A DNA stretch of 64,000 nt from Flagellimonas flava (GCF_900129665.1 NZ_FQWL01000008.1:35980-99979), one strand, 5' to 3'. Counted from the first letter of the stretch, positions 8,064-17,323 are shown. The notes: generated from the sequence alone by a model not told the origin. Translations and numbers: made by a program.

Positions 8064-9383
8064 ATGCGCACAAAATCGCTTAAGAAGAACAAAATCAATG
8101 TAGTAACTCTTGGATGTAGCAAAAATGTCTACGATTCAGAGGTGCTCATGGGACAGTTGAAGGCCAACAACAAGGAAGTTGCCCATGAGGAAGAAGGCAA
8201 TGTGGTGGTGATCAATACTTGTGGATTTATTGCCAATGCAAAGGAGGAGAGCGTCAATACAATTTTGGAGTACGTCCAGAAAAAGGAGTCAGGGGAGGTG
8301 GACAAGGTTTTTGTGACAGGTTGCTTAAGTGAGCGGTACAAACCCGATTTAGAAAAGGAGATTCCAAATGTGGATGAGTATTTTGGAACAAGTGACCTTC
8401 CCAATCTGTTGAAAGCCCTTGGAGCGGACTATAAACATGAACTTATTGGAGAACGATTGACCACTACTCCCAAGAACTACGCGTATTTAAAAATTGCCGA
8501 GGGCTGCGATAGACCCTGTTCCTTTTGTGCCATTCCCTTGATGCGTGGTAAGCACAAGAGCAAACCCATAGAAGAGTTGGTGGGTGAATCTGAAAAATTG
8601 GCCGCCAAAGGAGTAAAGGAGTTGATTCTGATTGCCCAAGACCTTACCTATTACGGCTTGGATTTGTATAAAAAGAGGAATCTCGCTGAACTACTTCAGG
8701 CCTTGGCCAAGGTTGAGGGCGTGGAATGGATTCGATTGCATTATGCCTTCCCAACGGGATTTCCAATGGATGTTTTGGAGGTAATGCGAAAAGAACCAAA
8801 AATTTGCAATTACATTGATATTCCCCTTCAGCATATCGCGGACCCTATCTTGAAAAGTATGCGCAGAGGAACAACCAAGGCCAAAACCACAAAATTATTG
8901 GAAGAGTTCAGGGCTGCCGTTCCTGAAATGACCATTCGTACTACTTTGATCGTGGGCTATCCCGGCGAAACCGAAGAAGATTTCAAAACCCTGAAAGAAT
9001 GGGTAAGGGAAATGCGATTTGAACGCTTGGGATGCTTCACTTATAGCCACGAGGAAAATACCCACGCCTATACCTTGACCGATGATGTTCCAGAGGAAAT
9101 AAAGCAGGAACGGGCCAATGAGATTATGGAACTCCAATCCCAAATATCTTGGGAGCTCAACCAAGAAAAAGTAGGTAAAACATTTCGATGTATCATTGAT
9201 CGTAAGGAAGGGAACCATTTTGTGGGCCGTACCGAATTTGATTCCCCGGATGTTGACAACGAAGTCTTGATTGATGCAACCCAACATTACGTTAAAATTG
9301 GGGAATTTGTGAACATAGAAATCACGGAAGCTTCAGACTTTGATTTATACGGAATTCCAGTATCGGTTGTCCAAGATTCCTAG
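8064..9383 (+). CDS. rimO: Ribosomal protein S12 methylthiotransferase RimO
   Basis: 439-residue radical-SAM methylthiotransferase that modifies an aspartate of ribosomal protein S12. An N-terminal UPF0004 domain with Cys ligands (TLGCSKN, NTCGF, TGCLSERY) precedes the radical SAM motif CDRPCSFCAIP, and a TRAM domain ends the protein. The short linker and S12-type residues favour RimO over MiaB. The start at 8064 sits 19 nt downstream of the TATTTTTG -7 element at 8037-8044; the in-frame ATG at 8034 lies upstream of the expected transcription start. Confidence 0.95.
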   Translation: MRTKSLKKNKINVVTLGCSKNVYDSEVLMGQLKANNKEVAHEEEGNVVVINTCGFIANAKEESVNTILEYVQKKESGEVDKVFVTGCLSERYKPDLEKEIPNVDEYFGTSDLPNLLKALGADYKHELIGERLTTTPKNYAYLKIAEGCDRPCSFCAIPLMRGKHKSKPIEELVGESEKLAAKGVKELILIAQDLTYYGLDLYKKRNLAELLQALAKVEGVEWIRLHYAFPTGFPMDVLEVMRKEPKICNYIDIPLQHIADPILKSMRRGTTKAKTTKLLEEFRAAVPEMTIRTTLIVGYPGETEEDFKTLKEWVREMRFERLGCFTYSHEENTHAYTLTDDVPEEIKQERANEIMELQSQISWELNQEKVGKTFRCIIDRKEGNHFVGRTEFDSPDVDNEVLIDATQHYVKIGEFVNIEITEASDFDLYGIPVSVVQDS

Positions 9384-9397
9384 CTTGACAAATATCA

Positions 9398-9428
9398 TTG
9401 CTGTTTTATTAGATTCATTGTAGCTTTG
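9398..9428 (+). promoter_or_regulatory. Bacteroidota-type promoter for doxX gene
   Basis: TTG at 9398-9400 and TAGCTTTG at 9421-9428 with a 20-nt spacer match the flavobacterial TTG-N17-23-TAnnTTTG consensus. A transcription start near 9434 makes ATG 9461 the first usable start codon. Confidence 0.7.
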
Positions 9429-9460
9429 GTTTGTTTGTAGCAAATCAAAAAGATAGCAGC

Positions 9461-9949
9461 ATGGAACATGACTCTAAAACTAGTAAGGTCAAGATTTGGG
9501 TCACCGTTTTGAGGGTACTTATCGGGTGGCATTTCTTGTACGAAGGGATTGTTAAATTATACAATCCAGATTGGACATCATTTGGGTATTTGGCTTCTTC
9601 ACAAGGCCCGTTGAAACCACTTTTTTCAATGTTGACACACCCATCGGTAATCACTTGGGTAGATGCCCTGAACATGACGGCCTTATTGGTCGTGGGCATT
9701 ACGCTTATTCTTGGAATATTTGAGAAAAAGGGCGCATTGGTTGGAATAGGTCTATTGAGTCTCTATTATCTGGCGCACCCCTCCTTGCCAGGCCTACACC
9801 AACTTAATGTGGAAGGAAATTACTGGTTGGTTAACAAAAATCTGATAGAATTGACAGTCTGTATTTTGCTGTACCACTATCCTACAGGTCACTTTTTCGG
9901 CCTGGGCTATTTTAGAAAAGAACGATTAACCAAAATTGAAAAATCATGA
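9461..9949 (+). CDS. DoxX family membrane protein
   Basis: 162-residue inner-membrane protein with four predicted transmembrane helices, beginning after a short charged N-terminus (first helix with GWHFLYEGIVKLYNPDWTS, a typical DoxX segment). DoxX proteins are linked to thiol and redox homeostasis or act as quinone-associated subunits, but the role here is unknown. It overlaps the downstream GFO/IDH/MocA oxidoreductase by 4 nt, suggesting translational coupling and a shared function. Confidence 0.85.
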   Translation: MEHDSKTSKVKIWVTVLRVLIGWHFLYEGIVKLYNPDWTSFGYLASSQGPLKPLFSMLTHPSVITWVDALNMTALLVVGITLILGIFEKKGALVGIGLLSLYYLAHPSLPGLHQLNVEGNYWLVNKNLIELTVCILLYHYPTGHFFGLGYFRKERLTKIEKS

Positions 9950-11565
9950 AGTGGACTAGAAGAGACTTATTGAAAGGCTTAGGTGGACTTCCAATTTTAG
10001 GAGCTGTTTGGTGGGCTGGTGCCGCAAGCGTGGCCTATGGGAGAAAGAAACGATCAGAGATTTTGGAACAATTGAATATTAGGCCCTCTTTGCCCCCCAC
10101 TGTTCCAGAAATCACCGGTGAACCGGTTAGGGTAGGAATTATTGGTTTTGGAATACGAGGCGAACAATTATGCCGTTCCCTAGGGTTTGCAACGAAGGAA
10201 TGGATGGAGGAAATGCGATTGGCAGCGGAAGAAGATCCTGCCAATAAAGCCCTTGAAGATTTTTTGAGCCAAGAAAAGTTGAACCTTAAGCTGGTAGGCG
10301 TCTGCGATATTTTCGATTATCGAGCAGAAAAAGCCCTGAAGTCATTTTCCAGTCCTGATAACACTATCAAAAGATATCGAACCCATCAAGAAATGATTCG
10401 AAGCGGTGAGGTAGATGCCGTGGTGATAGCCACTCCCGATCATTGGCATGCTCCAATGGCCATTGAGGCGTTGAACAATAATGTTCATGCCTATGTGGAA
10501 AAACCTATGACCCATACCGTTGAGGAAACTTATAGGTTAAGGGATGCCGCAAAGGCCTCTAAGGCAGTTTTGGCCGTAGGGCATCAGCATAGGCAGACTT
10601 TAAGTTTTAGCACCGCTAGAGACATTGTTGAGAAAGGTACTTTGGGGCATATATCCCTTATACAGACCAATACGAACAGAAATGATGACAATGGCGCTTG
10701 GAACTACGATATCCATGAACAGGCCAACCCCCAAACCATAGATTGGGAACAATTTTTGGGCACTGCACCCAAAATACCGTTCAACAAGAACCACTTTTTT
10801 AGATGGCGCAAATGGTGGGCCTATGGCTCAGGTTTGTCCGGTGATTTGTTGACGCATGACTATGACCGATTGAATTGTGTCCTCAATATGGGGATTCCTG
10901 AAGCTGTTTCAGCGTCCGGAGGTATTTATACCCATAACGATGGTCGTAATGTTCCGGATGTATTGCAGGTGAACATGGAGTTTCCGAATTTTTCAACAGG
11001 AAGCAGCCAAGTGAAGGGCAAGGAAAAGGGAATGACCTTCTGCTACAGCGCCTCCTTGGGAAATGCATTTGGACGTCCAACAATTTTGATGGGACATGAT
11101 GCAACGATGGAGTTGGGAAACCGATTGACGGTATGGCCCGATGGTGCTTCTACCCGGTATGCAGAAATGCTGGAGGAAGGGAAAATGAAACCTAACGTAC
11201 CTATCTATCAGTACAATCCTGCCGCCAACGTGCCAGATGCTATTTCATCCGCCACTTCCCAATATTTTGCGGATAAGGGATTGATGTGGACCTACATCAA
11301 TGGAGTTCGGGTCGATTCTACATTTTTACACATGCGGGAATGGTTGAGCGTTATCAAAAATGGTGGTAAAGTGAGTTGTGGTATCAAGGAAGGTTTTGAA
11401 GAAGCTATCGCAGCGCATATGGCAGGTCTTTCCTGGAAATTAGGCCGACGAATTGAATGGGATACCGAAAAAGAGGAGTTGAAACCTATTGAGGGAATCA
11501 ACTTTGATGAAGTGCTCCTATCCAATGGGGAATGGGAAAGTCCAACGGAAAACCTAGAGGTTTGA
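9946..11565 (+). CDS. Exported GFO/IDH/MocA family oxidoreductase
   Basis: 539-residue NAD(P)-dependent oxidoreductase with a twin-arginine-like leader (RRDLLKGLGG then a hydrophobic stretch), suggesting export of a folded, cofactor-loaded enzyme. A Rossmann motif (VGIIGFGIRGEQ) is followed by VVIATPDHWH and EKPMTH, the hallmark Lys-Pro of the family, and a C-terminal substrate domain. Exported members of this class in Bacteroidota act on sugars or glycosidic bonds, but the substrate here is not evident. It is the second gene of a two-gene unit with DoxX. Confidence 0.88.
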   Translation: MKWTRRDLLKGLGGLPILGAVWWAGAASVAYGRKKRSEILEQLNIRPSLPPTVPEITGEPVRVGIIGFGIRGEQLCRSLGFATKEWMEEMRLAAEEDPANKALEDFLSQEKLNLKLVGVCDIFDYRAEKALKSFSSPDNTIKRYRTHQEMIRSGEVDAVVIATPDHWHAPMAIEALNNNVHAYVEKPMTHTVEETYRLRDAAKASKAVLAVGHQHRQTLSFSTARDIVEKGTLGHISLIQTNTNRNDDNGAWNYDIHEQANPQTIDWEQFLGTAPKIPFNKNHFFRWRKWWAYGSGLSGDLLTHDYDRLNCVLNMGIPEAVSASGGIYTHNDGRNVPDVLQVNMEFPNFSTGSSQVKGKEKGMTFCYSASLGNAFGRPTILMGHDATMELGNRLTVWPDGASTRYAEMLEEGKMKPNVPIYQYNPAANVPDAISSATSQYFADKGLMWTYINGVRVDSTFLHMREWLSVIKNGGKVSCGIKEGFEEAIAAHMAGLSWKLGRRIEWDTEKEELKPIEGINFDEVLLSNGEWESPTENLEV

Positions 11566-11572
11566 CCCCAGA

Positions 11573-12085
11573 CTACATATTTACAAATTCAAAACCTGAC
11601 AATGGGATGTTCCTAAGGTCAAATTCGGTTTCATTAAGCAATATACCGTGCTCCAAATAGGCTTTTAAGTTGGCTAGCCAAAAGGTCCATCCATTGCTGC
11701 AGCCATGATGGATATTTAGTCTGCTTTCTTCATCGGTAGGGATTTGATGTTGTTTTAAAGTAACCAAAACGGCCTTGTCATGGTCCTCTAAGGTTACGGA
11801 TACTTTACTGTCCGTAAAGGAGATTTCCATAAAATCAGTGCCATTGGCCATATGTACTGTGCCTTTTTCCACCCCATCCCAATTGTGCCACTTCCAGGTA
11901 TAACTATCCCCAGCCTGTATGTTTTCTCCTGGTTTTCGCCGTTCACCATTTGGTGAAGTGTAAATGGCACTCTCCAGAAACCATGAAGTTATGCCTTCTT
12001 CGGTGCCCCAGCACCAATACAATTTCTCCTTGCTAGCTTTGATGTAGATTTTTTTGTTGAAACAATCAAATGATAATTGGCTCAT
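11573..12085 (-). CDS. SRPBCC domain (AHSA1-like) protein
   Basis: 170-residue cytoplasmic START-like protein. The N-terminus (KKIYIKASKEKLYWCW...ITSWFLESA) and the pattern of alternating strands resemble the AHSA1/SRPBCC superfamily, which forms hydrophobic ligand-binding cavities. No catalytic residues identify a reaction. It overlaps the upstream beta-lactamase-fold lipoprotein gene by 4 nt and ends convergently with the oxidoreductase. Confidence 0.78.
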   Translation of the reverse strand: MSQLSFDCFNKKIYIKASKEKLYWCWGTEEGITSWFLESAIYTSPNGERRKPGENIQAGDSYTWKWHNWDGVEKGTVHMANGTDFMEISFTDSKVSVTLEDHDKAVLVTLKQHQIPTDEESRLNIHHGCSNGWTFWLANLKAYLEHGILLNETEFDLRNIPLSGFEFVNM

Positions 12086-13242
12086 CGTTTTCGTTTTAGT
12101 TCGTAAGCGTAAAGTTCCCTTCCCAATTCTGCCAAAAATGGGATTCCAATTTCATCGTATTCATAGAAGTTATCATTAAAGATACCATCTTTGTTCACCA
12201 AAATGGTGGCGGTAACCATAAAATCGATATCGTTTTGAGTGTCTTTGATATAAGCGCAATCGGTTAGTGTGCCATACGCATAACCCACTTTGTTGTATAT
12301 CTTGATATGTTCTGGAATGGGATCGGTGCTATCCCCGAACACTAAGAATTTCACATAACTATCATAGTAAGTGTTGGAATCGTAGCCTACCTCTTTGGGT
12401 AGGGTATGCATGGCGGCCAATAGAAGATGGCGCTGTTCGTCCGTAATCTGAAAACGTTCTTCCATGGCAAAAGCTTCTGGAAAAATAACCCGCTTTAACA
12501 ACCCATGCTGTGCTTGTATGGGATAGTAGTTCTTCAACGAGAAATCGAAGGGCTCTCTATGCAAAGAGTCATCCGTATAAAATCCTGTGCCTTTTTCAAC
12601 ACCTAGGATATCTAATGGTGAAGGATAGGTGTTGATGATGGATTTGGAAACTGAAGTGGTGGAATCGTTTATATAAATCACCAAAGGTCTTGTCGTGGCA
12701 TCATCCGCATTTGGAGTGGAAAGCCGGTGGGCTATTCTGATAGGTGCAACACCTTTATGCGCCATCCTTTGGTTGAGGTCATCTTGGCCCAAAAACTCCA
12801 AGAGTCGATTATTGGCAGCATTGTCCGAAACCGCAAAAATCTCTGAAACGGCTTTAGCAATTGTCGTTTCCACAGAATCCCCTTCAATATAGAATATGGT
12901 CCGTGAGGTTAAAGAATCAATTTCACTTACTTTTTCCAGGGCGGCAACGACAGCAGGAAACTTTACGGTGCTTGCAGGATAGAAATAACGATTGGGATCA
13001 ACTTGGAAATCAAAATCTGTGAAGACAATACTGTCGTTTTCACGATTTATCTGTGTGTACCTTATCTGAACTTCATGTGCCTCAAGGTTGTCCACAACCC
13101 TTTTAATTTTAGGGTTCTCAGAACGGAGCACCATTTGTAGTGGATTCTCGTTCTTACTTGTTTCGGTACAAGAAAAAAGGAATAGTACCGCGAACAGAAT
13201 AAAAAGTACTGACTTTCTAGGCATCATCCAGATAAATTTCAC
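12082..13242 (-). CDS. Serine hydrolase, class A beta-lactamase fold, lipoprotein
   Basis: 386-residue lipoprotein (LFSC lipobox near residue 24). The penicillin-recognising fold is indicated by the SxxK motif STVK at residues 91-94, an SDN motif at 139-141 and a late KVGYAYG where beta-lactamases have KTG. The third motif change, the long insertions and absence of a clear omega-loop Glu motif argue against a true beta-lactamase; a peptidoglycan peptidase or esterase role is more likely. The first Met overlaps the upstream gene by 26 nt; Met 6 or 7 would also give a complete signal peptide. Confidence 0.8.
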   Translation of the reverse strand: MKFIWMMPRKSVLFILFAVLFLFSCTETSKNENPLQMVLRSENPKIKRVVDNLEAHEVQIRYTQINRENDSIVFTDFDFQVDPNRYFYPASTVKFPAVVAALEKVSEIDSLTSRTIFYIEGDSVETTIAKAVSEIFAVSDNAANNRLLEFLGQDDLNQRMAHKGVAPIRIAHRLSTPNADDATTRPLVIYINDSTTSVSKSIINTYPSPLDILGVEKGTGFYTDDSLHREPFDFSLKNYYPIQAQHGLLKRVIFPEAFAMEERFQITDEQRHLLLAAMHTLPKEVGYDSNTYYDSYVKFLVFGDSTDPIPEHIKIYNKVGYAYGTLTDCAYIKDTQNDIDFMVTATILVNKDGIFNDNFYEYDEIGIPFLAELGRELYAYELKRKR

Positions 13243-13474
13243 CTCGATGTGGTTTTAGGATATCCTTTACTTCTTTTAATTCAAACTCGGCAACCACCAT
13301 ATAGGTAATACTGTGTGTATCACTCAAGTGATTGAATCCGGTAATATCAAATTTGAGCTCTTCAATGACAATGAATTCTTCCAAATGTTTTTGGTAATGC
13401 TCTGCAGTTCTGGCAGCTCCAGGTCCTCGAAAATCCCAAATAATCTTAATTTTTCTGTCAAGTACGGGTTCCAT
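13217..13474 (-). CDS. Small conserved-looking protein of unknown function
   Basis: 85-residue soluble protein without a recognised motif, signal or membrane segment. It is rich in acidic residues and predicted to alternate strands and helices (KIKIIWDFRGPGAARTAEHY; MVVAEFELKEV), which could be a ferredoxin-like alpha/beta fold. It lies 5 nt after an SRPBCC gene and overlaps the start of the lipoprotein gene, so it is part of that minus-strand operon. The tight packing supports it being real. Confidence 0.65.
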   Translation of the reverse strand: MEPVLDRKIKIIWDFRGPGAARTAEHYQKHLEEFIVIEELKFDITGFNHLSDTHSITYMVVAEFELKEVKDILKPHRGEIYLDDA

Positions 13475-13479
13475 AGAAG

Positions 13480-13932
13480 TTAGATATCTAAGACTGAAGT
13501 TCCATTTTCGGCAAATGCTTTAAAATCCTGCAAATACTGCATGGATTGTTTTTTGAAGGCACCTGGCATCAAAAAGCCCATTAATTTCATCCCAAATCCG
13601 GAAAATTGAAATTCGCTTTCGGATATCCATTTGGTCTTCCCACCTTCTTCTTTAAAGTGATTTTTTTGAATGTTATGGACACCCTTGGTGTCGTATGTAG
13701 CGTGCAATGCGGTGGGCAAGTCTCTTCTAATGATGGTTTCAACCATTTCCAGGTCCCGTTTACCCATTTTGTACTTTAGGTTCATTTGGGCTCCCTCGTT
13801 ACCTGGTGTTCCGGTAAGGTGCTCGTAAGCCACTAGGCCTCTCTGCCAGTGCTTCATATTTTCGGGATTGTCCAATTTTTTAATGAACTCGTCCCGCGGA
13901 AGATCCACGATAATTTCACAGGTATACTTCAT
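13480..13932 (-). CDS. SRPBCC family protein
   Basis: 150-residue START/polyketide-cyclase-like protein. The typical N-terminal strand and helix (CEIIVDLPRDEFIKKLDNPENMKHW) and the final long helix (MQYLQDFKAFAEN) define the fold. Members of this group bind lipophilic ligands, but the ligand here is unknown. It heads a four-gene minus-strand group (SRPBCC, small protein, lipoprotein, AHSA1-like). Confidence 0.8.
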   Translation of the reverse strand: MKYTCEIIVDLPRDEFIKKLDNPENMKHWQRGLVAYEHLTGTPGNEGAQMNLKYKMGKRDLEMVETIIRRDLPTALHATYDTKGVHNIQKNHFKEEGGKTKWISESEFQFSGFGMKLMGFLMPGAFKKQSMQYLQDFKAFAENGTSVLDI

Positions 13933-14013
13933 TTTAGTTGGTTATTGTACTAATGTAATAAATATATGGTTCGCTAGGCCTACTAAAAATCTGTTAACTC
14001 CTTCCCATACTTC

Positions 14014-14043
14014 TTGTGTGGGTTTAAGTTATTGTTATTTTTG
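14014..14043 (+). promoter_or_regulatory. Promoter of the lipoprotein-surA-moxR group
   Basis: TTG at 14014-14016, 19-nt spacer, TATTTTTG at 14036-14043. The expected transcript start coincides with the ATG at 14048, so the first message may be leaderless. Confidence 0.65.
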
Positions 14044-14047
14044 CGCA

Positions 14048-14929
14048 ATGCTTTTTCTTAAGAAAAATAAGGCGGTCCCCATCGCCATGGCTGGACTTAT
14101 GTTGTTAGCATCATGCGATTCCCTTTTTAGGGAAAAAGTGGAAAAGGAGCCACTTGCCAGGGTTGGGGAGCAATTTTTGTACAAGGAGGATATGGCACCC
14201 TTGATTCACCCTGATATGACCGAACAGGACAGTGCCTTGTTCGTGACCAATTATATCAACAATTGGGCCTCTAAACAATTGCTATTATCCAAATCCAGAA
14301 TCAATCTGCCGGAAGAGAAATTGGCTGAATTTGATCGTTTGGTGTCCGATTACAAAGCTGACCTATATACTAGGGCCTATGTGGAGGCATTGGTGTTTAA
14401 GGATCAAGACACTGCCATATCCACTACCCAATTGCGGCAGTACTACGAAAAGGAGAAGGAAAATTTCAAACTTAACGAAAAGTTGGTCCAGCTAAGGTTT
14501 ATTGGAATGCCCGCGCAATTTTTGGATAAGGATGAGGTGGTTTCCAGAATGAAAAACTGGGAGGATATTGATAGGAACTATTTGGATTCCATTGCAATGC
14601 AGTTTAAAAAGATTCATTTCAATGATTCTATTTGGGTAAGTGCCTCCCGTGTAATGGAGGAAATACCGCCTTTAAACCCCTTGAACGAGGAGGACTACTT
14701 AAAAAAATCACAATTTTTTGAAATACAGGATTCCTTGGAGGTATATTTGGGTAAGGTGACCGATGTGCTGGAAATTAACGATATAGCTCCTTTTGAATAT
14801 ATATCACCGGATATTAAGCAGCTAATTTTGAACAGAAGGAGAATGGACTACATTAGAAGGCTGGAAACGGAAATTATTGATGAAGCGATACAGAAGAATG
14901 AATTTGAAGTTTATGGAAAAGATGAATAG
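14048..14929 (+). CDS. Lipoprotein preceding SurA (possible folding factor)
   Basis: 293-residue lipoprotein with a signal peptide ending LLASC. The body is mostly charged and helical, followed by strands, resembling the N-terminal chaperone part of SurA/PrsA-type proteins, but no PpiC domain is seen. Its position directly before a two-parvulin SurA-like gene, with an 8-nt overlap, suggests a periplasmic chaperone or cofactor in outer-membrane protein assembly. The ATG at 14048 is chosen because of its signal sequence; the open frame extends further upstream but across the divergent gene. Confidence 0.72.
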   Translation: MLFLKKNKAVPIAMAGLMLLASCDSLFREKVEKEPLARVGEQFLYKEDMAPLIHPDMTEQDSALFVTNYINNWASKQLLLSKSRINLPEEKLAEFDRLVSDYKADLYTRAYVEALVFKDQDTAISTTQLRQYYEKEKENFKLNEKLVQLRFIGMPAQFLDKDEVVSRMKNWEDIDRNYLDSIAMQFKKIHFNDSIWVSASRVMEEIPPLNPLNEEDYLKKSQFFEIQDSLEVYLGKVTDVLEINDIAPFEYISPDIKQLILNRRRMDYIRRLETEIIDEAIQKNEFEVYGKDE

Positions 14930-16316
14930 AAACCTGTGGATAATGGCGTTTTTTGCGTTGGTGGGAATTTCCAATGCCCAAGAAAACGATGTGGCACTAG
15001 TGACAAAAGACTCCACCGAGTCGGTTACCAAGGTTAAACTGGATGGCATCGCTGCGGTGATTGGGGATTATGTAATTCTGGATTCCGATGTTGAAAAGAC
15101 GTTGATTGATTTAAAAAGCCAAGGTGCTTCCACTGAAGATATCACTAAATGTAGTCTACTGGGGAAGTTGATGGAAGATCGACTTTATGCCCATCAGGCC
15201 GTACAGGATAGCTTGCTGGTTTCCGATGATCAGGTGAATGCCCAAAGTGATAGACAAATTCAGCAATTGGTTTCCCAGGTAGGTTCTATGGAGAAGGTGT
15301 TGAAGTTTTATAAGAAATCCGATGTGGAAAGTTTTAGGGAGGAACTTTTTGAAATCAACAAACTAAGGATGCTTTCCGAGAAGATGCAGACCAAAATTGT
15401 TGAGGAATTGGAAGTGACCCCAGAAGAGGTGAGACAGTTCTTCTACAAAATTCCAGAGGATGAACGCCCTGTTTTTGGAGCGGAATTAGAGATAGCCCAA
15501 ATTGTGAAGCAGCCTACAGCTTCGGAAGATGAAAAGCAGAAAATTATAGACCGGTTGAATCAGATCAAGCAGGATGTGGAGGACAACGATGCAAGTTTCA
15601 ACGTAAAGGCCATTCTGTATTCACAAGATCCTGGATCAAAGTCAAAGGGAGGTTTTTATAGCATGACAAGGGAAACTCCATTCGTAAAAGAGTTCAAGGA
15701 TGTCGCCTTTAGTTTGCAGGAAGGTGAGATTTCCGATCCGTTTGAAACCGACTTCGGATATCATATCATATATATTGAAAAAATAAGGGGACAGGAATTG
15801 GATTTGAGACATATTCTTTTGATTCCCGAGATTCCGCAAAGTGCTATAGATGATGCGGTAAAGGAGTTGGATAGTATCCGTCAGCACATTTTGGACGGGA
15901 AATATACTTTTGCTGATGCTGCATTGAATTTTTCGGATGAAAAAGAAACCAAAAACGATGGTGGTGTTCTTAGAAATCCAATCAACTATGGGTCCCGTTT
16001 TGAACTGACCAATATGGACCCTGCTTTGTACAATCAGGTAAGGAATTTAAAAGATGGTGAGATTTCCAGACCACTGCGGGAGGATGATCAGCGCGGAGGC
16101 CCACCCAAGTTCAAGATCATGAAGATTTCCAATAGATATGATGAACACAAGGCCGATTTTGCAAAAGACTACCTAAAGATCCAAGAACTGGCTTTAAGGG
16201 AAAAGCAGTTTAAGGCTATCAAGGAATGGATGGACGAACATATTGAGGATACCTACATACATGTAAATACCGGAAATAGGGGATGTGATTTTGCAAATAA
16301 TTGGTTAAAGCAATAA
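14922..16316 (+). CDS. Periplasmic peptidylprolyl isomerase, SurA type
   Basis: 464-residue exported chaperone/isomerase for outer-membrane proteins. A signal peptide (LWIMAFFALVGISNAQ) precedes a SurA-like N-terminal chaperone segment (about 30-170), then two parvulin (PpiC) domains: the first around SQDPGSKSKGGFYSM and FGYHIIYIEKI, the second around LRHILLIPEI and KNDGGVLRNP. The ATG at 14922 overlaps the upstream stop (ATGAATAG); 14913 is an alternative. moxR follows 4 nt after the stop. Homologous to surA, but orthology with the enterobacterial gene is not proven. Confidence 0.87.
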   Translation: MNRNLWIMAFFALVGISNAQENDVALVTKDSTESVTKVKLDGIAAVIGDYVILDSDVEKTLIDLKSQGASTEDITKCSLLGKLMEDRLYAHQAVQDSLLVSDDQVNAQSDRQIQQLVSQVGSMEKVLKFYKKSDVESFREELFEINKLRMLSEKMQTKIVEELEVTPEEVRQFFYKIPEDERPVFGAELEIAQIVKQPTASEDEKQKIIDRLNQIKQDVEDNDASFNVKAILYSQDPGSKSKGGFYSMTRETPFVKEFKDVAFSLQEGEISDPFETDFGYHIIYIEKIRGQELDLRHILLIPEIPQSAIDDAVKELDSIRQHILDGKYTFADAALNFSDEKETKNDGGVLRNPINYGSRFELTNMDPALYNQVRNLKDGEISRPLREDDQRGGPPKFKIMKISNRYDEHKADFAKDYLKIQELALREKQFKAIKEWMDEHIEDTYIHVNTGNRGCDFANNWLKQ

Positions 16317-16320
16317 GTGC

Positions 16321-17274
16321 ATGTCAGACGTTGCAGCAGTAGAGAACCTCGTACAAAAACATCAAGCGCTTAAGAACGAAATTGCCAAGGTCATTGTTGG
16401 CCAAGAAAAAGTAATTGAGCAAATTCTACTTTCCATCTATACTGGAGGACATTCCTTGCTCATTGGTGTACCTGGTTTGGCCAAAACCTTAATGGTAAAT
16501 ACCATTGCCCAGACCTTGGGGTTGGATTTTAAAAGAATTCAGTTTACTCCTGATCTAATGCCCAGTGATATCTTGGGTAGTGAGATACTGGATCAGAACA
16601 GAAACTTTAAGTTTATCAAGGGACCTGTGTTTGCCAATATTATATTGGCGGATGAAATCAATAGAACTCCACCAAAGACCCAAGCCGCTTTATTGGAGGC
16701 CATGCAGGAACGTGCGGTTACCATAGCCGGGGAACAGCATAAACTGGACATGCCCTATTTTGTCTTGGCGACCCAGAATCCAATAGAGCAGGAAGGCACC
16801 TATCCGTTACCTGAGGCCCAATTGGACCGCTTTATGTTCGCTATAGAATTGAAGTACCCATCCATAGCGGAGGAAATACAGGTCGTAAAGTCAACTACAA
16901 CAGATGATAAAGTGGATATTCAAACCTTGTTTTCCGCTGACGAAATTGTTGCGGTCCAACATTTGGTACGACGGATTCCCGTGCCTGACAATGTTATTGA
17001 TTACACAGTGCGTTTGGTAAACAAGACCCGTCCAGGATTGCCAGATTCCTCCGATTTTGTAAACAATTACGTGGACTGGGGTGCTGGTCCCCGCGCTTCT
17101 CAAAATTTGGTTTTGGGAGCAAAAGCACATGCAGCGATCCATGGTAAGTTCTCTCCCGATATTGAAGATGTCAAAGCGGTTTCCATGGGTATCTTAAGAC
17201 ATCGAATCCTTAAAAACTACAAAGCTGAGGCCGAAGGTATTTCAGAAGAAAAAATCATCTTAGAATTGTTATAA
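16321..17274 (+). CDS. MoxR family AAA+ ATPase
   Basis: 317-residue AAA+ ATPase with Walker A GVPGLAKT, Walker B ILADEINRTPP, sensor 1 ATQNP and the C-terminal lid domain. MoxR proteins act as chaperones for protein complexes, usually next to a DUF58/von Willebrand factor operon (BatA-type). Here those partners are absent; the ATPase instead follows the SurA-like gene at 4 nt, suggesting a role in envelope biogenesis or in maturation of a protein encoded elsewhere. Confidence 0.92.
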   Translation: MSDVAAVENLVQKHQALKNEIAKVIVGQEKVIEQILLSIYTGGHSLLIGVPGLAKTLMVNTIAQTLGLDFKRIQFTPDLMPSDILGSEILDQNRNFKFIKGPVFANIILADEINRTPPKTQAALLEAMQERAVTIAGEQHKLDMPYFVLATQNPIEQEGTYPLPEAQLDRFMFAIELKYPSIAEEIQVVKSTTTDDKVDIQTLFSADEIVAVQHLVRRIPVPDNVIDYTVRLVNKTRPGLPDSSDFVNNYVDWGAGPRASQNLVLGAKAHAAIHGKFSPDIEDVKAVSMGILRHRILKNYKAEAEGISEEKIILELL

Positions 17275-17323
17275 ATTCAATAAGAGACCGACTTATTTAG
17301 AGGATTCTAATTCCTAAATCGTA

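Noticed and set aside
12082..13242. Annotation as a beta-lactamase resistance gene
   Set aside because: Third motif is KVG, lipoprotein leader and neighbouring genes give no resistance context; only the fold is supported.
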